From: an uncultured Elioraea sp.
GTDB lineage: Bacteria; Pseudomonadota; Alphaproteobacteria; Acetobacterales; Acetobacteraceae
Assembly: GCA_938010425.1 (NCBI GenBank)
Contig: CALLUO010000012.1
Coordinates: 1 to 61,044 of the forward strand
Reading direction: 5' to 3'
Length of the DNA: 61,044 bases
The position numbers and the translations under genes are program-made. Position 1 is the stretch's first letter, and each line of letters starts with the position of its first letter. The notes below the pieces were generated by a model, which was not told the DNA's origin, did no database searches, and saw only the letters and a list, made by a program, of their open reading frames with translations. Below are positions 36,336-45,909 of this stretch, one piece after another.

Positions 36336-37241
36336 TCAGCGTGTGGCGGCAGCGACCTCGGCGGCGAAGTCCTTCTCGTCCCTCTCGATTCCCTCGCCCA
36401 ACTGGTAGCGGACAAAACCGGTGATTGTCATCCCCGCCTTGGCGAAAACCTCGCTGACCCGGCTCTCGCCGTCGTGCACCCAGAGCTGCTCGAGCAGCAC
36501 GACCTCTTCGTAGAACTTGCGGATCCGGCCCTCGACCATCTTTTCGATGATCGCCTCCGGCTTGCCGGAGGCGCGCGCTTGGTCAGCGAGCACCGCTTTC
36601 TCTCGTGCGAGCGCCGCAGGGTCGACGGAAGCGATGTCGAGATAGTCTGGGCGGGCGGCGGCGATATGCATGGCAAGCTGGCGGCCAAGGCTTGCTCGCA
36701 ACTCAGGCGTTCCGCCGGTGAGGGCGACCAGCACCCCGATCCGCCCGAGATTGGGCTTAAGCGCCGCGTGCATGTACGTCGCGACCGAACCGCCGGGTTG
36801 CGCGGCGAGCACGGCGGTGCGGCGAATGGTCATGTTCTCGCCGATGGTCGCGATCAGCCGGGTCAGCTCTTCGCCAACCGACCGGCCGGCGCCTGGATAG
36901 GCCAGCGCCTTCAGCGCCTCGACATCCCCTGCCGCCTCGAGGGCAAGGGCAGCGCAGGTCTCGACGAAACCCTGGAAGGTATCGTTGCGAGCCACGAAGT
37001 CGGTCTCGGCGTTGACCTCGACGATCGCGGCACGATCGCCCGCCTCACGCACCCCGACCAGCCCCTCGGCTGCCGTCCGGCCCGCCTTTTTCGCCGCTGC
37101 CGCCAACCCCTTCTTGCGCAGCCAGTCGACTGCAGCCTCGAGGTCGCCGCCCGTCTCGGCGAGCGCTTTCTTACAGTCCATCATCCCGGCCCCGGTTTTA
37201 TCGCGCAGCTCACGCACCAAGGCCGCCGAAATCTCGGCCAT
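36336..37241 (-). CDS. tsf: Translation elongation factor Ts
   Basis: The guanine-nucleotide exchange factor for EF-Tu. ATG 37241 gives 301 residues starting [19 protein letters not shown]. The N-terminal UBA-like domain has the conserved [23 protein letters not shown]. The core contains [11 protein letters not shown] (the TDFV motif inserted between EF-Tu helices) and the C-terminus has [23 protein letters not shown]. The 61 extra in-frame codons upstream lie in the rpsB tail and are spurious. Confidence 0.96.
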   Translation of the reverse strand: MAEISAALVRELRDKTGAGMMDCKKALAETGGDLEAAVDWLRKKGLAAAAKKAGRTAAEGLVGVREAGDRAAIVEVNAETDFVARNDTFQGFVETCAALALEAAGDVEALKALAYPGAGRSVGEELTRLIATIGENMTIRRTAVLAAQPGGSVATYMHAALKPNLGRIGVLVALTGGTPELRASLGRQLAMHIAAARPDYLDIASVDPAALAREKAVLADQARASGKPEAIIEKMVEGRIRKFYEEVVLLEQLWVHDGESRVSEVFAKAGMTITGFVRYQLGEGIERDEKDFAAEVAAATR

Positions 37242-37278
37242 ATTGAGGTTCCCTCGTGTTGTCGACCGCTTATGCCGG

Positions 37279-38124
37279 TCAGTGCCGGGTCGCGTCCTGC
37301 TCAGCCAGCTCGCCAAACACCCCCTCGGCTTCGCCCATCGCGCCCTGCTCGCCGAACTGAACCATCTCCTCTGCCGGCGGCAAGGTCTCGATCGGCAGCT
37401 CTTCCGCCGCCCCAATGTCGACACCGGAGGCCGCCATCTCAGCCGAAATGCCGTCGAGCACCGCCCCCGCGATCAGGTCGCAATAGAGCGAGATGGCGCG
37501 GATCGCGTCGTCATTGCCCGGGATGGGATAGGTCACACCGTCGGGATCCGAATTGCTATCGAGCACCGCGACCACGGGGATACCGAGCTTTCGCGCCTCA
37601 TCGACCGCGATACGCTCCTTATTCGTGTCGATGATAAATAGAATGTCGGGCAACCCGCCCATCTCCTTAATGCCGCCCAAAGCGCGCTCCAGCTTATCGC
37701 GCTTGCGCATCAGGCCGAGAGCCTCCTTTTTGGTCAGCCCCGTTTGCTCCTGGGCAAGCTGCTCCTCGATCGCCCGCAGACGCTTGATCGAGTTCTGGAT
37801 GGTTTTCCAATTCGTCAGCATGCCACCGAGCCAGCGGTGGTTCACGTAATACTGCCCGCACCGCTTCGCCGCCTCGGCCACGATGTCGGCAGCGGCACGC
37901 TTAGTGCCGACGAACAACACGCGCCCCCCGCCGGCGACGACGTCGCGCACGGCCTGCATCGCGCGCTGCAAGAGGGGCACGGTCTGGCGCAGGTCGATCA
38001 CGTGCACCTGGTTGCGCACGCCGAACAGGTAGGGCGCCATTTTCGGGTTCCAGCGCCGCGTGTGGTGGCCGAAGTGCACGCCGGCTTCGAGCAGCTGGCG
38101 CAGGGTGAACGTGGGCATGGCCAT
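37279..38124 (-). CDS. rpsB: 30S ribosomal protein S2
   Basis: The 281-residue protein begins [27 protein letters not shown] (ATG 38124, or 38118 for MPTF). It has [28 protein letters not shown] and [27 protein letters not shown], all S2 signatures. A ~40-residue acidic tail after residue 240 is typical of alphaproteobacteria. It is the first gene of rpsB-tsf-pyrH-frr, behind a 232-bp spacer with a likely promoter and a hairpin. Confidence 0.97.
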   Translation of the reverse strand: MAMPTFTLRQLLEAGVHFGHHTRRWNPKMAPYLFGVRNQVHVIDLRQTVPLLQRAMQAVRDVVAGGGRVLFVGTKRAAADIVAEAAKRCGQYYVNHRWLGGMLTNWKTIQNSIKRLRAIEEQLAQEQTGLTKKEALGLMRKRDKLERALGGIKEMGGLPDILFIIDTNKERIAVDEARKLGIPVVAVLDSNSDPDGVTYPIPGNDDAIRAISLYCDLIAGAVLDGISAEMAASGVDIGAAEELPIETLPPAEEMVQFGEQGAMGEAEGVFGELAEQDATRH

Positions 38125-38220
38125 GGGCCAAAATCCTTTCCTTCCGTCGTCCGGTTCTGCCTCCGCGACGTCGCGCGGTCAGGGCTGGGCCGACCTTCGC
38201 TCCCCTCCCCCGCCGCACCG

Positions 38221-38248
38221 GACCCCGGGTTTGCTGCCCGGGAAGGTC
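38221..38248 (-). other. Hairpin in the predicted rpsB 5' leader
   Basis: CCCGGG (38224-38229) pairs with CCCGGG (38237-38242) around a 7-nt loop. GAC/GTC (38221-38223 and 38246-38248) extend the stem across a 3-nt bulge. No T-run follows in the minus direction, so it is unlikely to be a simple terminator for lolD. It lies about 100 nt upstream of rpsB and could be part of an S2-autoregulatory leader (inference). Confidence 0.4.
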
Positions 38249-38303
38249 GCGCCGCGTGTGGATTTCGTACCAGGGGAGGTGCCCCCGGCCGAGAATGCCT
38301 GGG

Positions 38304-38332
38304 GTGATACCGAGGCGGCGGGCTTCCGGCAA
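38304..38332 (-). promoter_or_regulatory. Predicted sigma-70-type promoter for rpsB
   Basis: On the minus strand, TTGCCG (38332-38327), a 17-bp spacer and TATCAC (38309-38304). Transcription would start near 38297, leaving a leader of about 170 nt before the rpsB ATG. The position just inside the lolD-rpsB spacer fits separate transcription of the ribosomal cluster. The match is good but unproven. Confidence 0.45.
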
Positions 38333-38356
38333 GGGGCGGGTGCAGGACAGGGGAGG

Positions 38357-39034
38357 TCAGACCACGATGCGCCCGTCCTTTAGGCGCAGCGTGCGGTCCA
38401 TGCGCGACGCGAGCTCCAGATTGTGGGTGGCGATCAGCGCCGCCGCGCCGTGCGAGCGGACGAGAGAAAGCAGTTCACCGAACACCACCTCCGCCGTCTC
38501 CAAGTCGAGATTGCCGGTAGGTTCATCGGCCAACAGAACTTGCGGGCGGTGCGCGAGTGCCCGCGCAATGGCCACCCGCTGCTGCTCTCCGCCCGAGAGG
38601 CGCGCTGGGCGGTGGCGCAGACGCCTGCCCAAGCCAAGCCCCTCCAGCAGGGTGCGCGCGCGGTCACGTGCCTCCGCTTTCGGCCGACCGGCAATGATCA
38701 ACGGCATCGCTGCGTTCTCGAGCGCGTCAAACTCCGCCAGAAGGTGGTGGAACTGATAGACGAAGCCGATGACGCCTCGCCTCAGAGCAGTGCGGGCAGC
38801 ATCATCAAGGCCCGTCACGTCCCGCCCAGCGACGATCACGCTCCCCGCATCTGCTTTCTCAAGAAGGCCCGCGATGTGGAGGAGGGTTGATTTTCCCGCC
38901 CCAGAGGGTGCGACGAGGGCGACGATCTCTCCTGCCGCGATCGTGAGATCGACCCCGCGCAGCACGGTCAGAGTGCCCTCTCCTGTGCGGAAGCGGCGCT
39001 CAACTCCGGCGAGCCGAAGAACCGCCTCACTCAT
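38357..39034 (-). CDS. lolD: Lipoprotein-releasing ABC transporter ATP-binding protein LolD
   Basis: The ATPase of the Lol system that extracts outer-membrane lipoproteins from the inner membrane. The 225 residues show Walker [10 protein letters not shown] (42-50), Q-loop FVYQFHHLL with the LolD-type HHLL, the signature [15 protein letters not shown] and Walker [13 protein letters not shown], then H-switch ATHN. It overlaps lolC by 8 bp. In most relatives dnaE comes next; here the rpsB block does. Confidence 0.94.
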   Translation of the reverse strand: MSEAVLRLAGVERRFRTGEGTLTVLRGVDLTIAAGEIVALVAPSGAGKSTLLHIAGLLEKADAGSVIVAGRDVTGLDDAARTALRRGVIGFVYQFHHLLAEFDALENAAMPLIIAGRPKAEARDRARTLLEGLGLGRRLRHRPARLSGGEQQRVAIARALAHRPQVLLADEPTGNLDLETAEVVFGELLSLVRSHGAAALIATHNLELASRMDRTLRLKDGRIVV

Positions 39035-40274
39035 ACCGAAGCGCTTCCACCGGATCGAGACGGGCGGCGCGGAAGGCGGGATAAAGGGTGGCGACGAGCG
39101 ATAACCCTAAAGCCATCAGCGCGACCTCGACCACTTCGCGCGGATCGACCACGGCAGGAAGCCTGGAGAGAAAATAAATCTCGGCCTGAAAGAGCTCCTG
39201 CCCCGTCAGCCCCTGCAGCCATTGCCGGATCGATTCGATGTTCAACGAGATCACAAGGCCCAGGGCCACGCCAATCACCGTGCCAACGACTCCGATTGCT
39301 GCCCCGCACATGACGAAGATGCGCAAAATCGCACCCTTCGACGCCCCCATGGTGCGCAGGATCGCGATGTCCCGCCCCTTCTCCTTCACCAACATCACGA
39401 GCGAGGAGACGATATTGAAGGCGGCAACCAGGATGATCAGGGTAAGAATGAGGAACATCACGTTCCGCTCCACCTGCACCGCTTGAAAAAAGGAGGAATT
39501 GGCCTGCTGCCAGTCGAGGATGCGGATGGGCATACCGGTAAGCGCGCCACGAATGGCATTCGCCGCCGCCCGCACGCGTGTAGGATCCTCGACGAAGACC
39601 TCGATCTGGGTCGCAGCCGTTTGCTGGAAATAGATCTGCGCCGCCTCGAAGGGCAGAAAAACGTAGGCACTGTCGTACTCGAACATGCCCACCTCGAACA
39701 GCGCGACCACCGTATAAGAGACGATGCGCGGCACGGTGCCGAAGGCCGTTACCTGCCCTTGCGGGGAGACGAGCGAGACCCGATCGCCCACAGCGAGGCC
39801 GAGGCGCGAGGCGAGCCGGGTGCCGATCAGGATCGCATCCATGCCTTCGAAGTGGTCGATCGAACCGGCAGCGATGTTGCGCGAGAGGAGCGTGCGCGCG
39901 GCAAGATCCTCGCGGCGAATGCCCCGGACGAGCACGCCGGACGCCCCTCCATGCTCCCCCGTCGCCAGCGCCTGGCCCTCGACGATGGGGATCGCCTGCA
40001 CCACTCCCGGCACGGCGCGAATTTGGCGGGCGAGCTTGTCGTAATCGGTGAGTGCCACGCCTGTGCCATACACGCCAAGATGTCCGTTAAGACCAAGGAT
40101 CTTGCCGAGCAGTTCCTCGCGGAACCCGTTCATCACGCTCATGACGATGATGAGGGTGGCTACCCCAAGCGCAATGCCGGCGAATGAGAAGGCGGCGATG
40201 ACGGAGAGGAAACCTTCCTGCTTGCGCGCACGCAGGTAGCGGAGTGCCACCATGCGCTCGAAGGCACCGAACAT
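39027..40274 (-). CDS. lolC: Lipoprotein-releasing system permease LolC/LolE family
   Basis: A 415-residue MacB/FtsX-type permease with four membrane helices (about 25-50, 270-300, 320-345, 380-400) and a large periplasmic domain between the first two. The LolC/E N-terminus [27 protein letters not shown] is diagnostic. Only one permease gene is present beside lolD, so it probably forms a homodimer rather than the LolC-LolE heterodimer of enterobacteria (inference). It starts 8 bp after proS and overlaps lolD. Confidence 0.92.
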   Translation of the reverse strand: MFGAFERMVALRYLRARKQEGFLSVIAAFSFAGIALGVATLIIVMSVMNGFREELLGKILGLNGHLGVYGTGVALTDYDKLARQIRAVPGVVQAIPIVEGQALATGEHGGASGVLVRGIRREDLAARTLLSRNIAAGSIDHFEGMDAILIGTRLASRLGLAVGDRVSLVSPQGQVTAFGTVPRIVSYTVVALFEVGMFEYDSAYVFLPFEAAQIYFQQTAATQIEVFVEDPTRVRAAANAIRGALTGMPIRILDWQQANSSFFQAVQVERNVMFLILTLIILVAAFNIVSSLVMLVKEKGRDIAILRTMGASKGAILRIFVMCGAAIGVVGTVIGVALGLVISLNIESIRQWLQGLTGQELFQAEIYFLSRLPAVVDPREVVEVALMALGLSLVATLYPAFRAARLDPVEALRYE

Positions 40275-40282
40275 GGCGCGCT

Positions 40283-41605
40283 TCAGCCGATCAGACGTTC
40301 CAGTACCGAATCGCGGTCAAGCTCGTGCCGTTCGCCGCCTTTACGGCGCTTGAGTTCGACCAGCCCACTCGCTGCACCTTTCGGCCCAACGATGACCTGC
40401 CACGGCAGGCCAATCAGGTCGGCATCCGCGAACTTCACGCCTGCCCGCTCCTCGCGATCGTCATAGAGAACCTCGACCCCGTTGGCGCGCAGCCGTTCGT
40501 ACAGATCGGCACAGAGCGAGTCCGTCGTCGCGTCACCGACCTTGAGATTGAGGAGACCGACGCGGAACGGCGCGACACTCTCTGGCCAGATGATACCCGC
40601 CTCATCGTGGCTTGCTTCGATGATTGCGCCGACCAAGCGAGAGACACCGATGCCGTAGGAGCCCATCTCGGGATGCACAGGCTTTCCGTCTGGCCCCTGG
40701 ACGGTGACGTTCATCGCCTGCGGCCCCGAATACTTGGTGCCGAAGAAGAAGATGTGCCCGACCTCGATGCCGCGCGCAGCCACCCGTTTCTCGGGTGGAA
40801 TCGCGGCGAAGGCCGCCTCGTCGTGCTTTTCGTCGGTCGCTGCGTAGAGCGAGGTCCAGGACTCGACCAGCGGCTGGAGGTCGGACTCGTAGTCCACGGC
40901 CTCGGCGAGGATATCGCGTTCGACGAGGTCGCGGTGCACGAAGACTTGGCTCTCGCCCGTCTCGGCCAGGATGATGAACTCGTGGCTGAGATCGCCACCG
41001 ATGGGCCCCGTCTCTGCGCGCATGGGAATGGCCTTCAGCCCCAGCCGTGCAAAGGTGCGCAGATAGGCGACGAACATCTTGTTGTAGCTCCGCCGTGCAC
41101 CTGCTTGGTCGAGATCGAAGGAGTAGGAATCCTTCATCAAGAATTCGCGTCCGCGCATGACGCCGAAGCGCGGCCTGACCTCGTCACGGAACTTCCACTG
41201 GATGTGGTAGAGCATGACAGGAAGCTGGCGGTAGGATTTGACGTAGGCGCGGAAGATGTCGGTGACCATCTCCTCATTGGTAGGGCCGTAGAGCAATTCG
41301 CGATCGTGACGATCGCGGAAGCGCAGCATTTCCTTACCGTAATCGTCGTAGCGGCCCGATTCCCGCCACAGTTCGGCCGGTTGGATGGTGGGCATCAGGA
41401 TTTCCTGACAACCAGCTGCGTTCTGTTCCTCACGCACGATGCGTGAGATGCGCTCGAGGACTCGAAAGCCAAGGGGCAGCCAAGAGTAGATTCCCGCCGC
41501 CTGCTGTCGGATCAGGCCCGCGCGCAGCATCAGCCGGTGCGAGACGATCTGCGCCTCGGCGGGTGTTTCCTTCAGAGTGGGCAGAAAATAGCGGGACAAG
41601 CGCAT
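40283..41605 (-). CDS. proS: Prolyl-tRNA synthetase, short alphaproteobacterial form
   Basis: The class II enzyme charging tRNA-Pro. Its N-terminus [18 protein letters not shown] and the motif-1 to motif-3 core ([57 protein letters not shown]) are clear. At 440 residues it lacks the ~180-residue INS editing domain between motifs 2 and 3, which is normal for alphaproteobacteria. The C-terminal anticodon-binding domain ends [17 protein letters not shown]. It is in the conserved proS-lolC-lolD order. Confidence 0.95.
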   Translation of the reverse strand: MRLSRYFLPTLKETPAEAQIVSHRLMLRAGLIRQQAAGIYSWLPLGFRVLERISRIVREEQNAAGCQEILMPTIQPAELWRESGRYDDYGKEMLRFRDRHDRELLYGPTNEEMVTDIFRAYVKSYRQLPVMLYHIQWKFRDEVRPRFGVMRGREFLMKDSYSFDLDQAGARRSYNKMFVAYLRTFARLGLKAIPMRAETGPIGGDLSHEFIILAETGESQVFVHRDLVERDILAEAVDYESDLQPLVESWTSLYAATDEKHDEAAFAAIPPEKRVAARGIEVGHIFFFGTKYSGPQAMNVTVQGPDGKPVHPEMGSYGIGVSRLVGAIIEASHDEAGIIWPESVAPFRVGLLNLKVGDATTDSLCADLYERLRANGVEVLYDDREERAGVKFADADLIGLPWQVIVGPKGAASGLVELKRRKGGERHELDRDSVLERLIG

Positions 41606-41686
41606 GAGCGGACGGCGTCTCCGATCTCTGGATACGCGGCACAGTAGTGCGGATTCGCCGCTGCGGAAACGGCGCGAGCAGGCGGA

Positions 41687-42064
41687 TCAGCGGCGGACGG
41701 CAGCGCACGCCGCAGCAAGCCCGGCGGCGGCATCTGGCGGAATCGGGCGTCCATCGAGAAGGAGCGTGCCCCCTTCTACGGTAATCACGCCGATCGGCAG
41801 TTCGGGTTTCATCTCCTCTGCCAAACCAAGACGACGACGCAGGTCTACCGACAACGCGACGACGAAGCGTTCTGGCACGACGGCGGGTGACGGCAGAAGG
41901 TCGGCCGCCACGACGGGACGACCCCGAACGTCGACCCCCGGCTGATAAGCGACCCCGGCCCCCGGCACGTGACGGGCAATGAGCCGACACTCGGCCTGCG
42001 AGATCGTCTGCGCCGCAGCAGACCCGGCGATTAGGGCGAACAGGATGCCCAAGGGGAGGCGCAA
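41687..42064 (-). CDS. Small secreted protein of unknown function
   Basis: A 125-residue open frame starting with TTG 42064 (AGGA about 9 nt upstream). The first ~18 residues are a signal peptide (MRLPLGILFALIAGSAAAQT) with likely cleavage after AAA. The mature part contains CRLIARHVPGAGVAYQPGVDVRGRPVVAADL and two cysteines (one in AECRL, one near the C-terminus in AACAAV) that could form a disulphide. I do not recognise a family. Similar short exported proteins with a GVAYxPGVDVxGxxV core occur upstream of proS in related genomes as I recall, so I consider it a real gene. It ends 81 bp before proS. Confidence 0.6.
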   Translation of the reverse strand: MRLPLGILFALIAGSAAAQTISQAECRLIARHVPGAGVAYQPGVDVRGRPVVAADLLPSPAVVPERFVVALSVDLRRRLGLAEEMKPELPIGVITVEGGTLLLDGRPIPPDAAAGLAAACAAVRR

Positions 42065-42490
42065 TCGCGAAAGTCCTGACTGTTTCTAGGAGTTCCTGGC
42101 GGTTTCGCGGTTCCAACCGGAACTTGTTTGTAAACATATGGACCGATCATTGCCAAAGCATTAAGCACGAAAAAGGGCGCCGCGTGACCATGCCACAGCG
42201 GCCCGAGTTCAGGGAGGAAACGCCAGTCACACGGCAGGAAGAGGACCACCCTCTTCCTGCCGCTTATTTTGACGCCGACCGTGCGCAAGGCAATGAGGAA
42301 AAGGACTGGGTCGACAGTTTTTTGCGCATACTAAGACCGGACTCGCTCACCAAATCAGCATCGTGCTTGTGGAATGAGCGAAAAGACGCCTAATTTCTGA
42401 TCGCACCCACCGGCTGATCGACCGACGAGCATCAGCGGCAGGAACCAAGGGCGCGGGCAAGCGATCAAACGCCGGTCTCGCGGGGCCTGA
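42065..42490. other. Gene-poor spacer with inverted repeats and a plus-strand terminator-like hairpin
   Basis: 426 bp between the DUF1467 gene and the small secreted-protein gene. It holds a GTTCC/GGAAC stem (42110-42123), a TGTTTGTAAACA palindrome (42125-42136) and a 13-bp perfect hairpin (42232-42262) followed by CTTATTTT on the plus strand. An open plus frame (42124-42393, 89 codons from TTG, or 68 from ATG 42190) runs through the hairpin. It has no recognisable homology and I do not call it a gene. Base composition is visibly less GC-rich than the neighbours. The stretch 42394-42490 shows nothing definite. Confidence 0.55.
42232..42270 (+). terminator. Terminator-like hairpin on the plus strand, no annotated gene upstream
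   Basis: CGGCAGGAAGAGG (42232-42244) pairs perfectly over 13 bp with 42250-42262 around a 5-nt loop, followed by CTTATTTT. Read on the minus strand there is no T-tract. All flanking genes are on the minus strand, so this would terminate an unannotated plus-strand transcript such as a small RNA. The T-tract is imperfect. Confidence 0.45.
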
Positions 42491-42733
42491 TCACGCAGGG
42501 TCACGGAACGAGATCACCCCGCTCTCGACCACCAGCCAGATCACGCTCCAGACCAGAGCCGAGACGACAGTGGTGACCACGATCTTCCGCCAGAGCAGAG
42601 GGCGGTCCGGTGCGCCGGGAAAATGCTCGGCCTGTTGAGGCGACACGACGGGCTTTGTCCACAAAGGCAGAACCGCGAACAGCACCGTCCACCAGACGAG
42701 CACGTAAACGACAAGACCCGTGAACCAGGTCAT
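42491..42733 (-). CDS. DUF1467 family small membrane protein
   Basis: An 80-residue protein with two membrane helices (about 5-25 and 50-72). The conserved DUF1467 start is MTWFTGLVVYVLVWWTVLFAVLPLW and the loop includes PVVSPQQAEHFPGAPDRPLLWRK. Function is unknown; the family is restricted largely to alphaproteobacteria and is regularly found after rnj. It begins 3 bp after the rnj stop and is the last gene of the nuo-birA-coaX-rnj run. Confidence 0.9.
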   Translation of the reverse strand: MTWFTGLVVYVLVWWTVLFAVLPLWTKPVVSPQQAEHFPGAPDRPLLWRKIVVTTVVSALVWSVIWLVVESGVISFRDPA

Positions 42734-42736
42734 GGT

Positions 42737-44392
42737 TTAGCCCACGCGCAAGAGATGCACGTCCACATTGGGACGCTTCTGACCCACCAGAGAACGCAGC
42801 AGCGACCGCAAAGCCCCGCGCGCAGCCTCTCGCAAAGCGTCGTCGTCGCGCCGCACAGCGACCGGCAAGGAGGCAAGCGCGGCGGCCAAGTCATCTGCCA
42901 GCCGGCTGACAACCCCGTTCATTGTCGCATCGAACACTCCAGGCGCCGACACGACCGGGCGAGCCAGGCATCGCCCAGCGGAGTCGGCCACAATTGATGC
43001 CACCACAAAACCGCTGTCCAGCATTTGCCGCCGCGCATGGAACAGCTCACTCGACGTCGGCACAAGACGCTCCCCATCGAGCGCCAGTTTGCCACACGGG
43101 ACGTGGTCGATCACTTTGACCGGCCCGGGAGACAAACGAAGCACGTCGCCATTGTCGATCGCGTGCGCTATGGCGCCGAAACCGCGGGCGAGTTCAGCAT
43201 GCTCTGTCATGTGGAGCCATTCACCGTGCATGGGCACGACATGACGAGGCCGAACCAACGCATAGAGCCGACGCAGCTCATCGCGCGCGGGGTGGCCAGA
43301 GACGTGAACCATATGATCGCGTTCCGTCATCACCCGCACACCGCGCCTTGCAAAAGCGACTTGCACACGATGGATCGCTCGCTCGTTGCCAGGGATCATA
43401 CGCGACGAGTAAATCACCGTATCTCCCTCGCCCAGGGCCACGTGCGGATGCGTATCGAACGCGATGCGGGAGAGCGCGCTGCGCGGTTCGCCCTGGCTTC
43501 CCGCAACCAAAAATAGCACAGCGTCATCTGGCAAGCATCCGGCGTCCTCCTCGTCAACAAGCTCGGGAAGGTCGGTGAGATATCCGACCTCACGCGCTGC
43601 AGCAATCACGTTGCGAAAGGCGCGCCCGACGACAGCGAGCGCACGCCCGGAGGAGACAGCAGCCTGCGCGATTGATTCGATCCGCGCAACATTCGTCGCG
43701 AAGCAGGTCAGCGCCACACGCCCCCTCAAACTGCGTACCAGTGCGATCAGGTTGCGGCGGACCTCAGCCTCGCTCCCCGAGTGACCCTCGACAAGCGCGT
43801 TCGTACTGTCGCACACAAGCACATCCACGCCCTGCTCGCCGAGCGCGCCGAGCGCAGCTTCATCCGTCGGCGGGCCAACCAGGGGCGATGGATCGAGTTT
43901 CCAATCACCGGTGTGGAGCACGGTGCAGCCCGCAATTCGGATAACGATCGCTTGCGCTTCCGGCGTCGAATGCGCCATACGAATAAAACGCAATGAGAAC
44001 GGATCCAGGGTGAGGCTTCCGCCTGGCTGATAAACGTGAAGTGGTACGCGCCCGGCAAGACCGCGTTCTGCCAGTTTGCGGCGGAGAATGGCGGCGGCAA
44101 AAGGCGTCGCGTAGACAGGACACTCGATCTGCGGCCACAGCCAGGCGACTGCACCGAGATGATCCTCGTGTGCATGCGTGATGACAAGACCAACAAGGTG
44201 CTGTCGCCGTTCTGCGATGAACGCCGGATCGGGAACGAGGATTTCGTATTCGGGTGTGGATGTATCGCCGAAAGTGAGGCCGCAATCAACTGCAAGCCAA
44301 CGGTCGTTGCAGTGATAGAGGTAAAAATTGGCGCCGATCTCGCCGATGCCGCCAAGTGGAACGAAGGCAAAGGTAGCGCGGTCGATCCTCAC
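42737..44392 (-). CDS. rnj: Ribonuclease J
   Basis: A metallo-beta-lactamase/beta-CASP RNase with 5'-3' exonuclease and endonuclease activity in mRNA decay and rRNA maturation. The 551-residue protein has the metal site THAHEDH (H73, H75, D77, H78), LHTGDWK, the beta-CASP region CDSTN and [30 protein letters not shown], and a C-terminal domain. It starts with GTG 44392, overlapping the coaX stop by 4 bp. The proximity to coaX and birA is conserved in the order. Confidence 0.95.
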   Translation of the reverse strand: MRIDRATFAFVPLGGIGEIGANFYLYHCNDRWLAVDCGLTFGDTSTPEYEILVPDPAFIAERRQHLVGLVITHAHEDHLGAVAWLWPQIECPVYATPFAAAILRRKLAERGLAGRVPLHVYQPGGSLTLDPFSLRFIRMAHSTPEAQAIVIRIAGCTVLHTGDWKLDPSPLVGPPTDEAALGALGEQGVDVLVCDSTNALVEGHSGSEAEVRRNLIALVRSLRGRVALTCFATNVARIESIAQAAVSSGRALAVVGRAFRNVIAAAREVGYLTDLPELVDEEDAGCLPDDAVLFLVAGSQGEPRSALSRIAFDTHPHVALGEGDTVIYSSRMIPGNERAIHRVQVAFARRGVRVMTERDHMVHVSGHPARDELRRLYALVRPRHVVPMHGEWLHMTEHAELARGFGAIAHAIDNGDVLRLSPGPVKVIDHVPCGKLALDGERLVPTSSELFHARRQMLDSGFVVASIVADSAGRCLARPVVSAPGVFDATMNGVVSRLADDLAAALASLPVAVRRDDDALREAARGALRSLLRSLVGQKRPNVDVHLLRVG

Positions 44393-45168
44393 GCTGCGGC
44401 CCTCGAGTTGCGCCTATGGAGGAGAACGAGCCCCTCCAGTGTCAGGTCGGGAACGATGTGCCCAATCACATCGGTGCCGTCTGCGAACAAAGGGGCGAGG
44501 CCTCCGGTTGCGATCACAGTGGGTGTGTCGCCGAGTTCCTCCGCTACACGACGCACCACCCCCTCGATCAGACCGACATAGCCCCAAAAAATTCCGGACT
44601 GCATGGCGGGGACTGTCGAGCGCCCGATGACGTGAGACGGTCTTGCCACACCAACGCGGGGCAGCGCGGCAGCGGCGCGGTGCAGCGCCTCAAGCGACAG
44701 GTTGATGCCAGGAGAAATGACGCCACCGATATAATCGCCCTCACGATCGACCACGTCGAATGTGGTCGCCGTGCCGAAATCAACAACGATAAGCGGGCAC
44801 GGAAACCTGGCCCTCGCCGCAAGCGCGTTCACCAGACGGTCAGCGCCGACCTCGTTGGGATTGTCGGTGCGAATGCGAAAACCCCAGTCGAGCTCAGCAG
44901 TAGCAACCAGCGGCTCAACGCCGAAGCGGATCATGCAGAGCCGGCGCAAATGCCACAGCGCGGCCGGCACCACAGAAGCGATGATGGCAGCGTCGATGTC
45001 CGAGGGAGAAAGATCTCCCCATGCCATGACTTGCTGCAGCCAAGCCGCGTACTCATCGCTCGTCCGCTCGCCGATGGTGGCAAGCCGCCACTGCCCGCGC
45101 CAGCGCGTGCCATCCCAAACCGCGAAAACAATATTGGTGTTACCGGCATCGATCGCGAGCAGCACCAC
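44389..45168 (-). CDS. coaX: Type III pantothenate kinase
   Basis: Phosphorylates pantothenate in the first step of CoA synthesis; type III enzymes are insensitive to CoA feedback. The 259-residue ASKHA-fold protein has [18 protein letters not shown] (phosphate-binding DAGNTN at 7-12), [11 protein letters not shown] with the catalytic aspartate, and [14 protein letters not shown]. The start is GTG 45168 or the adjacent GTG 45165. It follows birA after 12 bp, so two cofactor genes are adjacent. Confidence 0.95.
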   Translation of the reverse strand: MVLLAIDAGNTNIVFAVWDGTRWRGQWRLATIGERTSDEYAAWLQQVMAWGDLSPSDIDAAIIASVVPAALWHLRRLCMIRFGVEPLVATAELDWGFRIRTDNPNEVGADRLVNALAARARFPCPLIVVDFGTATTFDVVDREGDYIGGVISPGINLSLEALHRAAAALPRVGVARPSHVIGRSTVPAMQSGIFWGYVGLIEGVVRRVAEELGDTPTVIATGGLAPLFADGTDVIGHIVPDLTLEGLVLLHRRNSRAAA

Positions 45169-45180
45169 CAGCTCCCGTCG

Positions 45181-45909
45181 TCACATAACCTCGCCGGCGG
45201 CGACGCTGCGCTGCGCGCCATCCGCCGTCTCGAGAAGAAGCGCGCCATCACTGCCAAGACCAAGATAGCGGCCTTGCAGCACCCTGTCCGCAAGCCGAAC
45301 CCTCAACTGGGTCCCCGGCGTAAAACTATAATGCTGCCAAGCCTCGAGCACCTCACCAAGCCCCCCGCTGACCATCACAGCTGTCCAGGCTTGGAGCCGT
45401 TGCACGATAGTCGCCGCGAGATCCTCGACAGGAGGAACCGCCGCTGCGCGGTCGCAGAGCGCGATTGCCGGCTGGTCGGCTATGGCAGGGGAAGTGACGA
45501 GGTTGACGCCGATACCCGCGACAGCCCAATCAACCGAGTTCGGTCCGCTGCCACCTGTTTCGATCAGGATGCCTCCAAGCTTGGCGCCGTCGAGCAGAAT
45601 GTCGTTCGGCCACTTCAGACGCAGCAGACTCCGATCATGAAGAAGGGGAAGGATGGCGTCAGCCGTCGCAACGGCAGCGATAAACGACCACGCCGTCGTG
45701 TGCGAAGCGGCATGCGGGTCGAGCACGACAGACAGGAACAGGTTTCCCCGCGCACTGACCCAGCGTCGCCCGTGTCGTCCTCGTCCCGCCGTTTGCTCGC
45801 GCGCGAGTACAGCCGTCCATGGCTGGGCACCAGCCTGCGCCAGGATGATCGCACGGTCTGACGTGCTGGGCAGAAGGTCGTAGATCTCAAACTGAAACGA
45901 AGCCTTCAC
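45181..45909 (-). CDS. birA: Biotin-[acetyl-CoA-carboxylase] ligase
   Basis: Attaches biotin to the carboxyl-carrier protein through biotinyl-5'-AMP. The 242 residues contain only the catalytic and C-terminal SH3-like domains: GRGRHGRRW (42-50) is the biotinyl-AMP loop and KWPNDILLDGAKLGGILIE holds the active lysine (K110). It lacks the N-terminal DNA-binding domain of E. coli BirA, so it is not expected to regulate bio genes directly. It starts with GTG 45909, overlapping the nuoN stop. Confidence 0.94.
   Translation of the reverse strand: MKASFQFEIYDLLPSTSDRAIILAQAGAQPWTAVLAREQTAGRGRHGRRWVSARGNLFLSVVLDPHAASHTTAWSFIAAVATADAILPLLHDRSLLRLKWPNDILLDGAKLGGILIETGGSGPNSVDWAVAGIGVNLVTSPAIADQPAIALCDRAAAVPPVEDLAATIVQRLQAWTAVMVSGGLGEVLEAWQHYSFTPGTQLRVRLADRVLQGRYLGLGSDGALLLETADGAQRSVAAGEVM

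Noticed and set aside
36258-37634. 458-codon plus-strand frame opposite tsf
   Set aside because: The tsf/rpsB proteins on the other strand are unmistakable; this is a mirror frame.
42124-42393. 89-codon plus-strand frame in the large spacer
   Set aside because: It starts with TTG without a good ribosome site, has no recognisable motif, and a strong hairpin lies in the middle. Kept only as part of the spacer description.
42654-42668. DnaA-box-like TTTGTCCACAAAG
   Set aside because: Single mismatched box inside the DUF1467 coding sequence, no AT-rich element or box cluster, so no origin.
44416-45861. 481-codon plus-strand open frame across coaX and birA
   Set aside because: It spans two real minus-strand genes and their junction; a composition artefact.
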